Notes under the pieces: generated by a model | What the model was told of the DNA's origin: nothing | Seen by the model: only the letters and a program-made list of their open reading frames with translations | Databases searched by the model: none | Assembly: GCA_937928635.1 (NCBI GenBank) | Contig: CALFWM010000005.1 | Coordinates: forward strand, 62,001-126,000 | DNA: 64,000 bases | Origin: an uncultured Sulfitobacter sp. | Lineage (GTDB): Bacteria > Pseudomonadota > Alphaproteobacteria > Rhodobacterales > Rhodobacteraceae | Direction: 5' to 3' | Shown: positions 8,680 to 19,791 of the stretch, piece after piece | How the letters are laid out: each line of letters begins with the position of its first letter | Numbering within the stretch: the first letter of the stretch is position 1 | Position numbers and translations under genes: made by a program

Positions 8680-9045
8680 TTAGAGGGCAGCTCCACAAAG
8701 CCCATCTTCAATCGCGTAGGCTTCCAATACATATCGGCCCACCGCTCCACCTGAAACTATGCGTACCGCGATGAATTCTGGTTGTTCGATATCGGTCTGC
8801 TGTTGCACAAATGGAATGACGGACGGCGCATAGTGATTGCAAAGCGCAAGCAAAAGGTCGTCCAGATCGTCACCGCCAAACAAACCTTCTGGGACTGGAT
8901 CAGGTTGTATGCGCATCTCAATGCCTTTGCCGTGAGACGAGTGGTTCAAGACACCGGTATCAACCAAATTCCACTGAACATCCTGTGCTGAGGCATCCGA
9001 GGCAGCTAATACCAATATGCTTGCGTAGGCCCTAACGATTTTCAC
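8680..9045 (-). CDS. Small exported hypothetical protein
   Basis: A 121-residue protein beginning MKIVRAYASILVLAASDASA, a signal peptide ending A-S-A. The C-terminal half (LALCNHYAPSVIPFV, then VLEAYAIEDGLC) resembles small roseobacter exported proteins of the DUF6497 type, which end in an E-A-x-x-(I/V)-E-D-G-x-C motif; this link is from memory and is tentative. Two Cys residues may pair. It lies alone upstream of the dehydratase on the same strand, with about 200 bases between them. Confidence 0.6.
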   Translation of the reverse strand: MKIVRAYASILVLAASDASAQDVQWNLVDTGVLNHSSHGKGIEMRIQPDPVPEGLFGGDDLDDLLLALCNHYAPSVIPFVQQQTDIEQPEFIAVRIVSGGAVGRYVLEAYAIEDGLCGAAL

Positions 9046-9147
9046 TGAAAATCCTTCTGGTGCAAGTCAATGATACCTCCCCGTTTAATCGCATTGCGGT
9101 CATTGCAGCAAGGTGCAACATCGATCACCATGGACTCAAACCAGACA

Positions 9148-10888
<1,741 letters not shown>

Positions 10889-10912
10889 TTACCCCTCGGG
10901 GGGCCATTGGCG

Positions 10913-11998
10913 TCAATCAAACACAATAACATTGCGCCGCGCGGCACCGGTTTTTGTATCGGCAATTGCTTCATTGATTTGATCCAGCGACCATGTACCA
11001 GAGACCAGTTCATCCAGTTTCAGCCGTCCTTGCTTGTAAAGATCAACCATCCAGGGGATGTCCCGCTGGATCACCACATCCCCCATTTTGGAGCCGACCA
11101 TCGCCTGACCGAGGGCGGCAAAATTGGCGGGCTCATAGCTGGAAAATGCACCGGTATGGGGCATGCCGACCATAATCACCTTGCCCCCACCGGCCAGATA
11201 GCGCGGGGCGGCGTCATAGGCCGGGGCGACCCCTACGGTCACAATCACCGCATCTGCCCCGCGCCCCATTGCGGCCTTGGCCGCGCGCCAGGGGCTATCC
11301 CCGGTGGCTAGCACGCCGTCCGTGGCCCCAAATTCAAGCGCGACGTCCAGCTTTTCCTCGCTCATGTCCACGGCCACGATGCGGCGCGCACCTGCGATAC
11401 GCGCGCCCTGAATGGCGTTCAGGCCAACGCCGCCGGCACCAATCACAACCACATCCTGCCCGGCGCGCAATTCTGCGGCATTCACCACCGCACCAACGCC
11501 GGTGATCACGCCACAGGCAATCAGGCTGGCAGAGGTCATCGGGATTTCCTCGGAAATCCTGACCACTTGCGCGGCCTCTACCACCACCTTTTGCGCAAAG
11601 GCACCTGCGGCCATGGCCTGATGCAGCTTACCGCCCTGGGCCGTTTTCAGCGGACCTTTGTCCCCGTCATAGGGCGTTTCGCAGGCTGTTGGTTTGCCCC
11701 CGGCACAAGACCTGCACATCCCGCAGGCCCGGATCAGCGTCACCACCACTGGATCGCCCACCGAAACCCCGCGCACCAGAGGGCCGGTTGCGGTGACGCG
11801 TCCGGCGGCCTCGTGGCCATAAACCGCCGGAAGTGAACCGCCCCAGGCCCCTTCGGCAAAGGAGATATCGGAATGGCAGATCGCCACGGCCTCCAGCGTG
11901 ACCTCAACTTCGCTGCCCTCGGGCGCGCGCAGATCAACGTCTTCAATGACTAGGGGTGCGCCAAATTCATGGGCAACGGCGGCTTTGATGATGGGCAA
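10913..11998 (-). CDS. Zinc-dependent alcohol dehydrogenase (class III-like)
   Basis: A 361-residue medium-chain dehydrogenase. A TTG at 11998 preceded by AAAGGA gives the family-typical MPIIKAAVAHEFG start; upstream residues do not look family-like. Catalytic zinc ligands are in AICHSDISFAEG and GHEAAG. The structural zinc set CGMCRSCAGGKPTAC is complete, and GAGGVGLNAIQGA binds NAD. The family oxidises alcohols or hydroxymethyl adducts in the cytosol. It lies 51 bases upstream of tmpA on the same strand, so it may process an alcohol or aldehyde from the same nutrient, which is not proven. Confidence 0.85.
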   Translation of the reverse strand: MPIIKAAVAHEFGAPLVIEDVDLRAPEGSEVEVTLEAVAICHSDISFAEGAWGGSLPAVYGHEAAGRVTATGPLVRGVSVGDPVVVTLIRACGMCRSCAGGKPTACETPYDGDKGPLKTAQGGKLHQAMAAGAFAQKVVVEAAQVVRISEEIPMTSASLIACGVITGVGAVVNAAELRAGQDVVVIGAGGVGLNAIQGARIAGARRIVAVDMSEEKLDVALEFGATDGVLATGDSPWRAAKAAMGRGADAVIVTVGVAPAYDAAPRYLAGGGKVIMVGMPHTGAFSSYEPANFAALGQAMVGSKMGDVVIQRDIPWMVDLYKQGRLKLDELVSGTWSLDQINEAIADTKTGAARRNVIVFD

Positions 11999-12090
11999 GG
12001 GATGTCCTTTCGCGAGACCATGCGTCTCCCGCCAGCGTTGCCCGAATGCAGGCGCGGTGCAAGCATGGAAGCGACCCAAAAAACGTCTGG

Positions 12091-13296
12091 TTACGTCAGG
12101 TTTTGCCGTCGTGGCCGCAACAGGAACAACAGCAATCCCACCATCGCCAGACCCATCGCCAGTAAGAACGGTGCGCCGGGCAGATAGGTCGGGGCGCTGT
12201 CGCCTGTGTAGCGGGCAAAGGTTGCGGTCATCACCATGGGCGACAGGATCATCGCAAGGGATGACACAGAGGTCAGCGCGCCTTGCAATTCCCCTTGGGC
12301 ATTGTCCGCGACCCGCTGGGACATGATGCCTTGCAACGCCGGTGAAATGACCCCGCCGAGGGCGGCAAGCGGGGTAAGAACCAGCGCGATGGAGCCGGAG
12401 GCGATGGTGCCCAAACTCAAATACCCGGCAATGCTGAACAGATGCCCGGCAATCACCGTGCCCCGTTCACCCAAGGCGCGCAATGCCACGCGGATCAAAC
12501 CAGCCTGCACCAAGGCCATGATCGCCCCAAACAGTGCCAGTGACACACCGATCATTGCAGGGCTCCAGTCAAAACGCGCCACCGCGAAATAGGGCCAGAC
12601 GGAAGGGTAGACCGCAAAGGCCACATTATAGAGGAAATAGACGATCAAAAGCTGGCGCACGCCGGGCAATTTGCCCAAATGCTTCAACGTGCCAAAGGGG
12701 TTCGCGCGCCGCCAGTCAAAGGCGCGGCGCGTGGCATCCGTGACGGTTTCGCGCAGCACAAACCACCCCAGCAGCGCATTGCCCGCGGTCAAAACTGCCG
12801 CCGCCCAAAAGGGCGCGCGCGTGCCGTATTCGGCCAGCAGACCGCCCGCCACAGGCCCCAGCACAAACCCCGCACCAAAGCTCGCGCCGATCAGGCCAAA
12901 GTTGGCAGAGCGGTCCTCAGGCTTGGAGATATCGGCCATATAGGCATAGGCCGTCGATTGCGTAGAGGCGGTGATGCCGCCCACAATCCGACCGACAAGC
13001 AGCAACCAGATGCTGCCTGCAAGGGCCATCACCACGTAGTCCGCTGCCATGATCACCGTGGTGATCAACAAAACGGGTCTGCGGCCAAACCGATCCGACA
13101 AGCCGCCAATGACAGGGCTGAACAGGAACTGCATCACCGCAAATGTGGTTGACAGAATGCCCCCCCAAATGGCCGCCTGTGCGAGGGATCCGCCGTCAAC
13201 CTCGCGGATCAGGTCAGGCATGACAGGGATCATCAGACCAATGCCCATGGCATCAATCATCACGGTGAGCATGATAAAGACAACGGCGGGGCGCAT
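12091..13296 (-). CDS. MFS transporter, TetA-like drug/H+ antiporter family
   Basis: A 401-residue protein with about twelve hydrophobic segments. The conserved loop GGLSDRFGRRPVLL lies between helices 2 and 3, and RIVGGITASTQSTAYAYMADI is typical of the DHA1/Tet subfamily. ATG 13296 lies four bases after pcaB's stop and gives the natural N-terminus at the first helix. Such antiporters export tetracyclines or other small molecules; resistance cannot be inferred from sequence. Its place in a catabolic operon may instead mean export or uptake of a pathway compound. Confidence 0.85.
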   Translation of the reverse strand: MRPAVVFIMLTVMIDAMGIGLMIPVMPDLIREVDGGSLAQAAIWGGILSTTFAVMQFLFSPVIGGLSDRFGRRPVLLITTVIMAADYVVMALAGSIWLLLVGRIVGGITASTQSTAYAYMADISKPEDRSANFGLIGASFGAGFVLGPVAGGLLAEYGTRAPFWAAAVLTAGNALLGWFVLRETVTDATRRAFDWRRANPFGTLKHLGKLPGVRQLLIVYFLYNVAFAVYPSVWPYFAVARFDWSPAMIGVSLALFGAIMALVQAGLIRVALRALGERGTVIAGHLFSIAGYLSLGTIASGSIALVLTPLAALGGVISPALQGIMSQRVADNAQGELQGALTSVSSLAMILSPMVMTATFARYTGDSAPTYLPGAPFLLAMGLAMVGLLLFLLRPRRQNLT

Positions 13297-13300
13297 GATG

Positions 13301-14626
13301 TCAGAGCGCCGCTGCGCGGGTGGCAAAATGCATCGCTTGCGTTTGTGCATCACCCGCACCGTGCTGGGAATCAAACAGGTTCGGGGACAGGTCCGGATGA
13401 TGGGTGGCCACCAGATCTTTGAGGGGGATGCGTTTGCTCATCGCCTCCGCACACAATGTTTTGACAGCGGCCTGCGCCTCCGGGCGGGGCATCTGTGCGG
13501 CCAGCGCAAAGCTGAGCGCCTCGGCGTGGATCAGCCCCAAACCCTCCTCTAGGCCCGCGTTCATTTGCACCGGTTGCGGGGTGATGCCCATCGCCAGTGT
13601 TTTGGCATGTTGCAGCCCGCTTGCCAGTGTCAGCGCGATCTGCGGCACAACCATCCATTCGCCAAACCACGCGGCTCCATCCCGTTGATGACTGTGCTGC
13701 GCGGCGGTTTGCAACGTGCTGCGCAGCCCGCCCATTTGCTGGCTCAACGCCAGCAGCGCGGAGGGCACCACCGGGTTTTGCTTTTGTGGCATGGTTGAGG
13801 AGGACCCGGCACGGCCAAGATTGACCTCACCCACATCCGTGGCGCTGAGTGCGATCAGCGATTGTGCCATGTGGCCCAAACCGGCCATGACCTGCCCTTG
13901 CCAATCGGCAATGCGCAGCAGCGGCGTGCGGTCCGTGTGCCAGCTGCGTTTTGGATCAGCCAGTCCTAACCCGTCGGCCAGCGCCGCGCGGGTCTGTGTG
14001 GCCTGTGGTCCAAGGGCGGATGAGGTGCCCGCCGCACCAGAAAGTGAGACCCAAAGCGCGCCGGCGCGCAGAGCCGCCAGCCCTTCAAGCGCATCCATCA
14101 GCGGTGCGCCCCATTCGGCCAGAACTGCGCCCCAGGTTGTGGGGGTGGCATGCTGTGCATAGGTTCGGGCGACCATGGGCAGGGCGGCTTGGGTCTGCGC
14201 CTGTGCGCCAAGCGCCTTGATGATGTCGCGCAAATCCGTTTCCGCAAGGCTGAGCGCCTGACGCAGGCGCAACATCAGCCCGGTGTCGATGATGTCTTGG
14301 GATGTGGCCCCCCAATGCACATATTGGCTGTGCTCGGGCGCTTTCATTTCGTCACGAAAGGCGGTGACCAGCCCGGGCACGCTGACCCCGTTTTGACCGG
14401 TGGCTAGGGCGAGGGCACCGGGGTCAATCTGAACCTCCAGCGTGGCGCGGTGGATCGCGGCGGCGGAGATTTCCGGGATCACGCCAAGCGCGCCTTGCGC
14501 CTTGGCCAGTGCCCCCTCAACAAGTAGCATCGCGCGGATTGTGGCACTGTCGGAAAACAGCCGCCCGGCCTCTCCGGTGGGGAAAAGCTGTGCGTAAAGC
14601 GGGCTGTCAAAGACCGATGCGGCCAT
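13301..14626 (-). CDS. pcaB: 3-carboxy-cis,cis-muconate cycloisomerase
   Basis: A 441-residue member of the fumarase/aspartase superfamily. The signature GRAGSSSTMPQKQNPV, YVHWGATSQDIIDTG and TYAQHATPTTWG are those of PcaB, which lactonises 3-carboxy-cis,cis-muconate in the protocatechuate branch of the beta-ketoadipate pathway. It lies two bases after pcaD, the enzyme two steps further on, in the same transcription unit. The ring-cleaving dioxygenase (pcaGH), decarboxylase (pcaC) and transferase (pcaIJ) genes are not in this window. Confidence 0.92.
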   Translation of the reverse strand: MAASVFDSPLYAQLFPTGEAGRLFSDSATIRAMLLVEGALAKAQGALGVIPEISAAAIHRATLEVQIDPGALALATGQNGVSVPGLVTAFRDEMKAPEHSQYVHWGATSQDIIDTGLMLRLRQALSLAETDLRDIIKALGAQAQTQAALPMVARTYAQHATPTTWGAVLAEWGAPLMDALEGLAALRAGALWVSLSGAAGTSSALGPQATQTRAALADGLGLADPKRSWHTDRTPLLRIADWQGQVMAGLGHMAQSLIALSATDVGEVNLGRAGSSSTMPQKQNPVVPSALLALSQQMGGLRSTLQTAAQHSHQRDGAAWFGEWMVVPQIALTLASGLQHAKTLAMGITPQPVQMNAGLEEGLGLIHAEALSFALAAQMPRPEAQAAVKTLCAEAMSKRIPLKDLVATHHPDLSPNLFDSQHGAGDAQTQAMHFATRAAAL

Positions 14627-14628
14627 GT

Positions 14629-15417
14629 TTAAAGATGCCCTGTGTCTTTGATAAAGGTGTTGAGCACATCGGCAAATTCCTGCGGTTGTTCCACACAGGG
14701 CAGATGCCCCGCCTTGCGGATCAGGTGAAACTTTGAACCGGGGATCAGCTCAACGGTTTCGCGCACCAGATCAGGCGGGGTAGAGCCATCCTCAGACCCT
14801 GCGATGCCCAAGGTCGGCAGGCGCAATCCGGCGGTGGGCGTGAACAGATCCGTGCCTGAAATTGCAGCCGAGCAACCAGCATAGCCCGCGTCCGTCTGTT
14901 GCACCAACATGTTGCGCCACAGCTCCAGCTCAGGCGTTTTGCAAAAATCGGCAGAGAACCAACGTTCCATCACCGCGTCCGCAAGGCTTTCAATGCCGCC
15001 GGTTTCGACTGCGGCGATGCGCTCGGCCCAGATGTCGGGCGTGCCGATCTTGGCTGCGGTATTGGACAGCACCATCGCCCGGATCAAATCCAGCCGCTTG
15101 GCCGCAAGACCCTGCGCGATGATCCCACCGATGGACAGCCCCACAAACAGGCAATCGCGCACCGCAAGGTGATCCAGCAGGCGTTCGGTGTCGGTGATCA
15201 GCGCGCCCATGGCGTAGAGTGCCGTCGGGGTTGAAGATAACCCATGCCCGCGCTTGTCAAAACGGATGATGCGCAACCCCTCTGGCAGCAAGGGCAGGAT
15301 CGGATCCCACAGGCGCATATCAGTGCCCAGTGAGTTGGCAAAAACCAGCGGCGCGCCATCTGCCGGGCCATCCACGCGGTAATGCAGCCGTGCGCTGCCG
15401 GTATCAAAAATCTGCAT
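14629..15417 (-). CDS. pcaD: 3-oxoadipate enol-lactonase
   Basis: A 262-residue alpha/beta hydrolase. The nucleophile elbow GLSIGGIIAQ, the oxyanion region ANSLGTDMRLWDP and the terminal KAGHLPCVEQPQEF with catalytic His match PcaD, which hydrolyses beta-ketoadipate enol-lactone. Its start shares a base with the stop of the upstream EEP gene, and pcaB follows after two bases, so translation is probably coupled. Confidence 0.87.
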   Translation of the reverse strand: MQIFDTGSARLHYRVDGPADGAPLVFANSLGTDMRLWDPILPLLPEGLRIIRFDKRGHGLSSTPTALYAMGALITDTERLLDHLAVRDCLFVGLSIGGIIAQGLAAKRLDLIRAMVLSNTAAKIGTPDIWAERIAAVETGGIESLADAVMERWFSADFCKTPELELWRNMLVQQTDAGYAGCSAAISGTDLFTPTAGLRLPTLGIAGSEDGSTPPDLVRETVELIPGSKFHLIRKAGHLPCVEQPQEFADVLNTFIKDTGHL

Positions 15418-16613
15418 TATGCACCGCCTTTCAGGGTGATGGTGGCCATGATCTGTCCGTGATCAGAGGCCAGTTTGTTATAGGGTGCTTCGGGGTGGCT
15501 GCCGTCTGTCAGATGGTCGTTCAGCACGCTAAAATATTCCATATGCCCAATGTGCCCGGACCAGTCTGGAATGAAATGGCGCGACATCAGGATTTGGTCG
15601 ATGCTTTCGTAATGCCCGCCAAAGGCAGAGGTGTAGACCATGTCGCGCAGTGATTTGCGCACGAACAGACGTTCAGCAGAATGCAGGCGCGCGTTTTCGA
15701 TGGCTTCGGTGATTTTGGTGTTTTCCGCGTCGGTGTAACGATCTGCGCGATGTTTGGCGTCATGGCGCAGCATCCAGGCGTAGTTCTTGAACGGCTTTTC
15801 GCCCGAAATGATCTCTGAACTGACGGCATTTTCACTGTCGTTGAAATCCCCCAAGACCATGACGGGGCGGCCCTGGTTCAGCTCTGCCACAATGGCCCCG
15901 CGCAGCACCGAGGCTTCGGCCATGCGGCGCATGGCGGCGCGTGCAGCCCCCAGGGCGCGGCCAACGGGGTCGTAATTGGTCAGGTCTGCTTCATCCGGGT
16001 GGCTGGCCCCCTCTGGCGTGATAAATTCGCCCAGCTTGGATTTGAGGTGGCAGTTGAATACCGTGACGATCTGCCCCCCCACCGGCACGCGCGCCTTTAG
16101 GATTGGGCGGCTCAGTTGCTGAATGCGGAAAAACCCGCCATCGTCACTGCCAAAGGTCTTGAACGGAATGTCGAGCGGTTGATCCAACACCTGAATGATC
16201 TGCGGCTCTTCGGCAAAGCCAAGACGTGACAGGATGGCCACGCCGGGGCGGCGCTGGCCCGGATCGCCGTCATGCACATTGGGGGCAAAGGCCAGAGACG
16301 CCTGCGCATAGTCGTGATATTCCAGATGGTTAAAGATCGCGCGGTGGCGATAGCGTTTGTCCTGCCCCGGCAGGCTTTCAGCGTTGTTGGCAACGCCATA
16401 GCGGTCGGCCCGTGCGATGGTGTCTTTCAGGGATGTCTCATCAAAGATTTCCTGAAAGCCAATGATGTCCGCATTCAACGCGTTGATTTGTTCTGCCAGC
16501 CAATCCTCTTTCCACGCGTATTCCTCGGGGGTGTAGGACTGAAACCTGTAATATTCCTGATCTGGGCCAATCAGGTTTTTTACGTTGAAACTGGCGATGG
16601 TGAATTGGGTCAT
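15417..16613 (-). CDS. Endonuclease/exonuclease/phosphatase (EEP) family protein
   Basis: A 398-residue cytosolic protein with the EEP metal-hydrolase motifs: FNVKNL at the start, IIGFQEIFDE (catalytic Glu), VFNCHLKSK, VLGDFNDS and a C-terminal SDHGQIMAT (catalytic Asp-His). The family includes nucleases and sugar- or lipid-phosphate phosphatases. It sits between a dehydratase and pcaD in an overlapping operon; that setting does not explain its substrate. It overlaps the dehydratase gene's end by four bases. Confidence 0.85.
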   Translation of the reverse strand: MTQFTIASFNVKNLIGPDQEYYRFQSYTPEEYAWKEDWLAEQINALNADIIGFQEIFDETSLKDTIARADRYGVANNAESLPGQDKRYRHRAIFNHLEYHDYAQASLAFAPNVHDGDPGQRRPGVAILSRLGFAEEPQIIQVLDQPLDIPFKTFGSDDGGFFRIQQLSRPILKARVPVGGQIVTVFNCHLKSKLGEFITPEGASHPDEADLTNYDPVGRALGAARAAMRRMAEASVLRGAIVAELNQGRPVMVLGDFNDSENAVSSEIISGEKPFKNYAWMLRHDAKHRADRYTDAENTKITEAIENARLHSAERLFVRKSLRDMVYTSAFGGHYESIDQILMSRHFIPDWSGHIGHMEYFSVLNDHLTDGSHPEAPYNKLASDHGQIMATITLKGGA

Positions 16614-17581
16614 GTGAGGCTCTCCAAAGCGCGGGCAAACATCGGGGCATCGACGTTCCCGCCGGATATGGTGACGATCACATCATCGCCAGTGATCTGG
16701 TCGGTGCGAAACAGGGCAGCGGCAAGGGCCACGGCACCGCCGGGTTCGGCCACCAGTTTCAGGCGGTTAAAGGCATGGGCCATCGCGTGCAGCGCCTCAT
16801 CTTCGCTGACCACCAGCCCCGGGCCACAGCGCGCCTGCATCAGCGGAAAGGTGATATCGCCCGGCTGCGGCGTGATGATTGCATCACAAATATTGCCGGA
16901 GGTAGCATTGTTACGCTCAATCCCGCCTGTGCGGAGCGAGCGGGCGACATCGTCAAATCCTTCGGGTTCCGCCGGGCGGACACGCAAACCGGGCGCGTCG
17001 GCCTCAAGCGCCAAGGCAATGCCAGAGGTCAGACCGCCACCGCCGCAGCAGACAATCACATCCGCCTCTGTGATCCCGAGTTCTGCGGCTTGCTCGGCAA
17101 TTTCAAGACCACAGGTGCCTTGCCCGGCAATCACCAGCGGCTCATCAAAAGGTTTGATCAGGGTCAATCCGCGCTCTTTGCTCAGGCGTACGCCGATTTC
17201 ATCGCGGTCCTCCTGTGCGCGGTCATAGGTCACAACCTCGGCACCATACGCGCGCGTATTGTCGAGTTTCAGCTGGGGGCTGTCGGCGGGCATAATGATT
17301 ACCGCAGAGGTGCCGTGTAGCTTGGCCGCCAGTGCGACACCTTGGGCATGATTGCCGCTGGAAAAGGCGATAACCCCTTTGGCGCGCTTCGCAGGGTCCA
17401 TCGCAGACAGTGCCGACCACGCCCCGCGAAACTTGAAACTTCCGGTGTGCTGCAGGCATTCCGGTTTGATCCAGACACGGCGGCCCGCGATCTCATCCAG
17501 AAAATGCGAGGACAGCAGCGGTGTGCGCCGGGCGTGCCCATTTAACCGGGCGGCGGCGGCGCGGATCATCTCGATGTTCAT
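16610..17581 (-). CDS. PLP-dependent threonine/serine dehydratase-like enzyme
   Basis: A 323-residue fold-type II PLP enzyme. TGSFKFRGAWSAL holds the Schiff-base Lys, SGNHAQGVALAA contacts the cofactor, and VIVCCGGGGLTSGIAL is the phosphate-binding loop. It lacks the regulatory ACT domain of biosynthetic IlvA, so a catabolic or racemase-like Thr/Ser/hydroxyaspartate enzyme is likely. ATG 17581 overlaps the previous stop (ATGA), and the gene's own end overlaps the EEP gene by four bases. Confidence 0.88.
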   Translation of the reverse strand: MNIEMIRAAAARLNGHARRTPLLSSHFLDEIAGRRVWIKPECLQHTGSFKFRGAWSALSAMDPAKRAKGVIAFSSGNHAQGVALAAKLHGTSAVIIMPADSPQLKLDNTRAYGAEVVTYDRAQEDRDEIGVRLSKERGLTLIKPFDEPLVIAGQGTCGLEIAEQAAELGITEADVIVCCGGGGLTSGIALALEADAPGLRVRPAEPEGFDDVARSLRTGGIERNNATSGNICDAIITPQPGDITFPLMQARCGPGLVVSEDEALHAMAHAFNRLKLVAEPGGAVALAAALFRTDQITGDDVIVTISGGNVDAPMFARALESLT

Positions 17582-18402
17582 GTCATCTGCCCTACCCATT
17601 TTTGCAAGGCGGCAACCGCCTCCGGCTCATCCAGAAACGGGATATGCCCGCGCCCCGGCACCACGGCGGTAATCATATCGGGGCGACGCTTTTGCATCTC
17701 TGCAAGGGTCTCGGCGCTCAACAGATTGGAATTTGCACCGCGAATGCAGGCCAGTGGCAGGCCCGCCATGGCGTCAAAGAACGGCCAGAGGTCCGGGGCG
17801 GCCTGCGCGCCTGCGGCCTCGACCGCGCGGCGCAGGTTGGGATCATAGGTGATTGCAAGGCCCGTATCGGTTTGCACGTAGTGTTTGACCGCCTCTTCCA
17901 TCCAGCGGCTGTCTGGTACATCGTCAAATTCGGGAAAGACCTTTGGCATGATGGCGGCTGCCGCGCCGTGGGTTTTGGCAGTTGGATTGCGCCCCAGATA
18001 GCCCATGATAAATTCCAGCCCCTTGGGCTCAATGAACGGCCCGATGTCGTTTAACGCAACGCCCAACAGGTGATCACGCGCGCCCATGGCCAGGCCCATC
18101 GCGTTGAGCCCGCCGCGCGAGGTGCCCAATATCGCAACCTTATCCAGTGACAAATGCGCCAGCAGCTCCATCACATCGCGGCATTCCACAGGCAGGGTGT
18201 AATTTTCCCAATTGGGGTCAAAATCAGATTGGCCACGCCCGCGATAGTCCAGCTTGATTAGCCGATTGGCAGCCAGATGTGGCGTGACGTAGTCAAAATC
18301 CGCAGTGGTGCGGGTCAGGCCAGCGAGGCAGAGAATGGGCAGGCCTGTGCCCTCATCCGTGTAATGCAGGGTTAGCCCGTCAGAGGTTTCAAAGGTCGCC
18401 AT
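17578..18402 (-). CDS. Alpha/beta hydrolase
   Basis: A 274-residue hydrolase with the nucleophile elbow GTSRGGLNAMG, an acidic residue in the middle region and the catalytic His in VPGRGHIPFLDEPEAV. ATG 18402 overlaps the HAD stop as TGATG; a GTG three bases earlier is an equally possible start. Members act on esters, lactones or epoxides; the substrate is not evident. It is the second gene of the long minus-strand operon. Confidence 0.86.
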   Translation of the reverse strand: MATFETSDGLTLHYTDEGTGLPILCLAGLTRTTADFDYVTPHLAANRLIKLDYRGRGQSDFDPNWENYTLPVECRDVMELLAHLSLDKVAILGTSRGGLNAMGLAMGARDHLLGVALNDIGPFIEPKGLEFIMGYLGRNPTAKTHGAAAAIMPKVFPEFDDVPDSRWMEEAVKHYVQTDTGLAITYDPNLRRAVEAAGAQAAPDLWPFFDAMAGLPLACIRGANSNLLSAETLAEMQKRRPDMITAVVPGRGHIPFLDEPEAVAALQKWVGQMT

Positions 18403-19088
18403 CACAGGCCCGCCAGTTCAGGGATGCCTGTCAAATCGCTGAGCACATGGGCCGGGGTCCAGGGCAGGCGGTCCATCGGCTCACCGCTGCGGTTGACCCA
18501 TGCCGTGTCAAAGCCATAGCCGGTTGCAGCCGCAGCGTCCCAGCCGTTGGAGGACACAAATAGCACTTCATCCTTCGCGCAGCCAAAATGCGCCCCGACC
18601 AGATCATATACTGTCGCGTCGGGCTTAAAGATGCCCACGGATTGCACGCTGAGCGAGACATCCAGCACGTCCCCGATGCCCGCGCTGTCCACGGCGCCTT
18701 GCAACATATCGGGCGAGCCGTTGGACAGGATACCGGTTTTTATGCCGCCATCCTTGAGGGCGGCCAACATGGCGGGCACCTCTGCATAGGCCTGCAACTC
18801 CCAGTAGAGCGCCAGCAGACGTTCGCGCAGGGCCGGGTCGGCGTCATGGCCGGTCTTTTCCAGCGCCCAATCCAGACTGTTTTGCGTGACCTCCCAAAAA
18901 TCGGTGTGTGCCCCGGTGACGGCGCGCAGCCATGAGTATTGCAACTGCTTCAGGCGCCAATGCTCTGCCACGGCGGGCCAGTCGTCTTTGATGGCGACAA
19001 ACGCAGGTTCAGCGGCGGCCAGACGGGCGGCGGCGGCGACGTCAAACAGCGTGCCATAGGCATCAAAGATACAGGTGGTGATCGGCAT
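18402..19088 (-). CDS. Haloacid dehalogenase, type II (HAD superfamily)
   Basis: A 228-residue HAD hydrolase: FDAYGTLFD with the nucleophile Asp near residue 8, ILSNGSPDML (motif II), GIFKPDATVYDLV (motif III Lys) and FVSSNGWDAAAA (motif IV region). The last motif and the length match L-2-haloacid dehalogenases, which hydrolyse 2-haloalkanoic acids; some family members act on phosphate esters. ATG 19088 has a GGAGAG ribosome site. It appears to be the first gene of the ten-gene minus-strand operon ending at 9148. Confidence 0.87.
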   Translation of the reverse strand: MPITTCIFDAYGTLFDVAAAARLAAAEPAFVAIKDDWPAVAEHWRLKQLQYSWLRAVTGAHTDFWEVTQNSLDWALEKTGHDADPALRERLLALYWELQAYAEVPAMLAALKDGGIKTGILSNGSPDMLQGAVDSAGIGDVLDVSLSVQSVGIFKPDATVYDLVGAHFGCAKDEVLFVSSNGWDAAAATGYGFDTAWVNRSGEPMDRLPWTPAHVLSDLTGIPELAGL

Positions 19089-19263
19089 AGGTACTCTCCG
19101 CACTTGGTCACCGCCAGCTTGTCATGCCCCGCGCAAAGGGAAAAGGGTGGAATTGGGTGGGGTTTACTCTTTGGGGATGCTTTGACAGTGTGCCGCGAAA
19201 TTTGCTGAGCACCTGCGCAAGGGCGCGCGGCCTCAACACGTTCCACACAGGCAGGAGATCACG

Positions 19264-19692
19264 ATGGCTGAGGTCAAATCAGGCGATAAAGTTGCAATTC
19301 ACTATACGGGTACGCTGCTGGATGGAACAACCTTTGACAGTTCTGATGGGCGCGACCCGTTGGAATTTGAAGTGGGCTCAGGTCAGATTATTCCCGGGCT
19401 TGATGTGGCCTTGCCGGGGATGGTTGTCGACGATAAAAAGACGGTCAAGATCGCCTGTGCAGATGCTTATGGGCCGCTGAACCCGGAGATGCGTCAAGCG
19501 ATCCCGCGCGATGGCGTCCCTGCGGATATTCAGCTTGAAGTTGGCGTGCAGTTGCAGATGCAGACGCCCGATGGACAGGCAATGCCGGTGATGGTGGTGG
19601 AATTGGACGAGGCGACCGTGACGCTGGACGCCAATCACCCCTTGGCGGGCAAGGATTTGCAGTTTGATATTGAGTTGATGAAGATCGGCTAA
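19264..19692 (+). CDS. FKBP-type peptidyl-prolyl cis-trans isomerase (SlyD-like)
   Basis: A 142-residue protein of the SlyD/FkpB class. VAIHYTGTLLDGTTFDSS is the FKBP N-terminal strand, IIPGLDVALPGM the active-site region, and an insert-in-flap domain (about residues 70-120) carries chaperone activity. It ends DLQFDIELMKIG without the His-rich metal tail of E. coli SlyD. It is cytosolic and catalyses prolyl isomerisation. It has an AGGAG ribosome site and stands alone, followed by the large palindrome at 19697-19788. Confidence 0.88.
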   Translation: MAEVKSGDKVAIHYTGTLLDGTTFDSSDGRDPLEFEVGSGQIIPGLDVALPGMVVDDKKTVKIACADAYGPLNPEMRQAIPRDGVPADIQLEVGVQLQMQTPDGQAMPVMVVELDEATVTLDANHPLAGKDLQFDIELMKIG

Positions 19693-19696
19693 AGCA

Positions 19697-19788
19697 GAAA
19701 TCCGTAAATCTGAATCACTTGACGCTGCCTGAAATCAAAGATTTCAACGCGTTAAGTGATGCTCTGCGTTGCAGATTGAACGGATTTC
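19697..19788. repeat. Nested ~92-bp palindromic element
   Basis: Four nested inverted-repeat pairs share one axis: 19697-19705 with 19780-19788 (9/9), 19707-19712 with 19772-19777 (6/6), 19714-19725 with 19749-19760 (12 pairs, one G-T) and 19730-19736 with 19740-19746 (7/7, three-base loop). No T-run follows, so it is not a simple intrinsic terminator. It looks like a compact mobile palindrome (REP/MITE-like) or a highly folded RNA. It lies just downstream of the FKBP stop. Confidence 0.75.
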
Positions 19789-19791
19789 GCT

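Noticed and set aside
12091..13296. Tetracycline-resistance gene
   Set aside because: The MFS protein is TetA-like in family, but this family is broad and the gene is inside a catabolic operon; resistance cannot be claimed.
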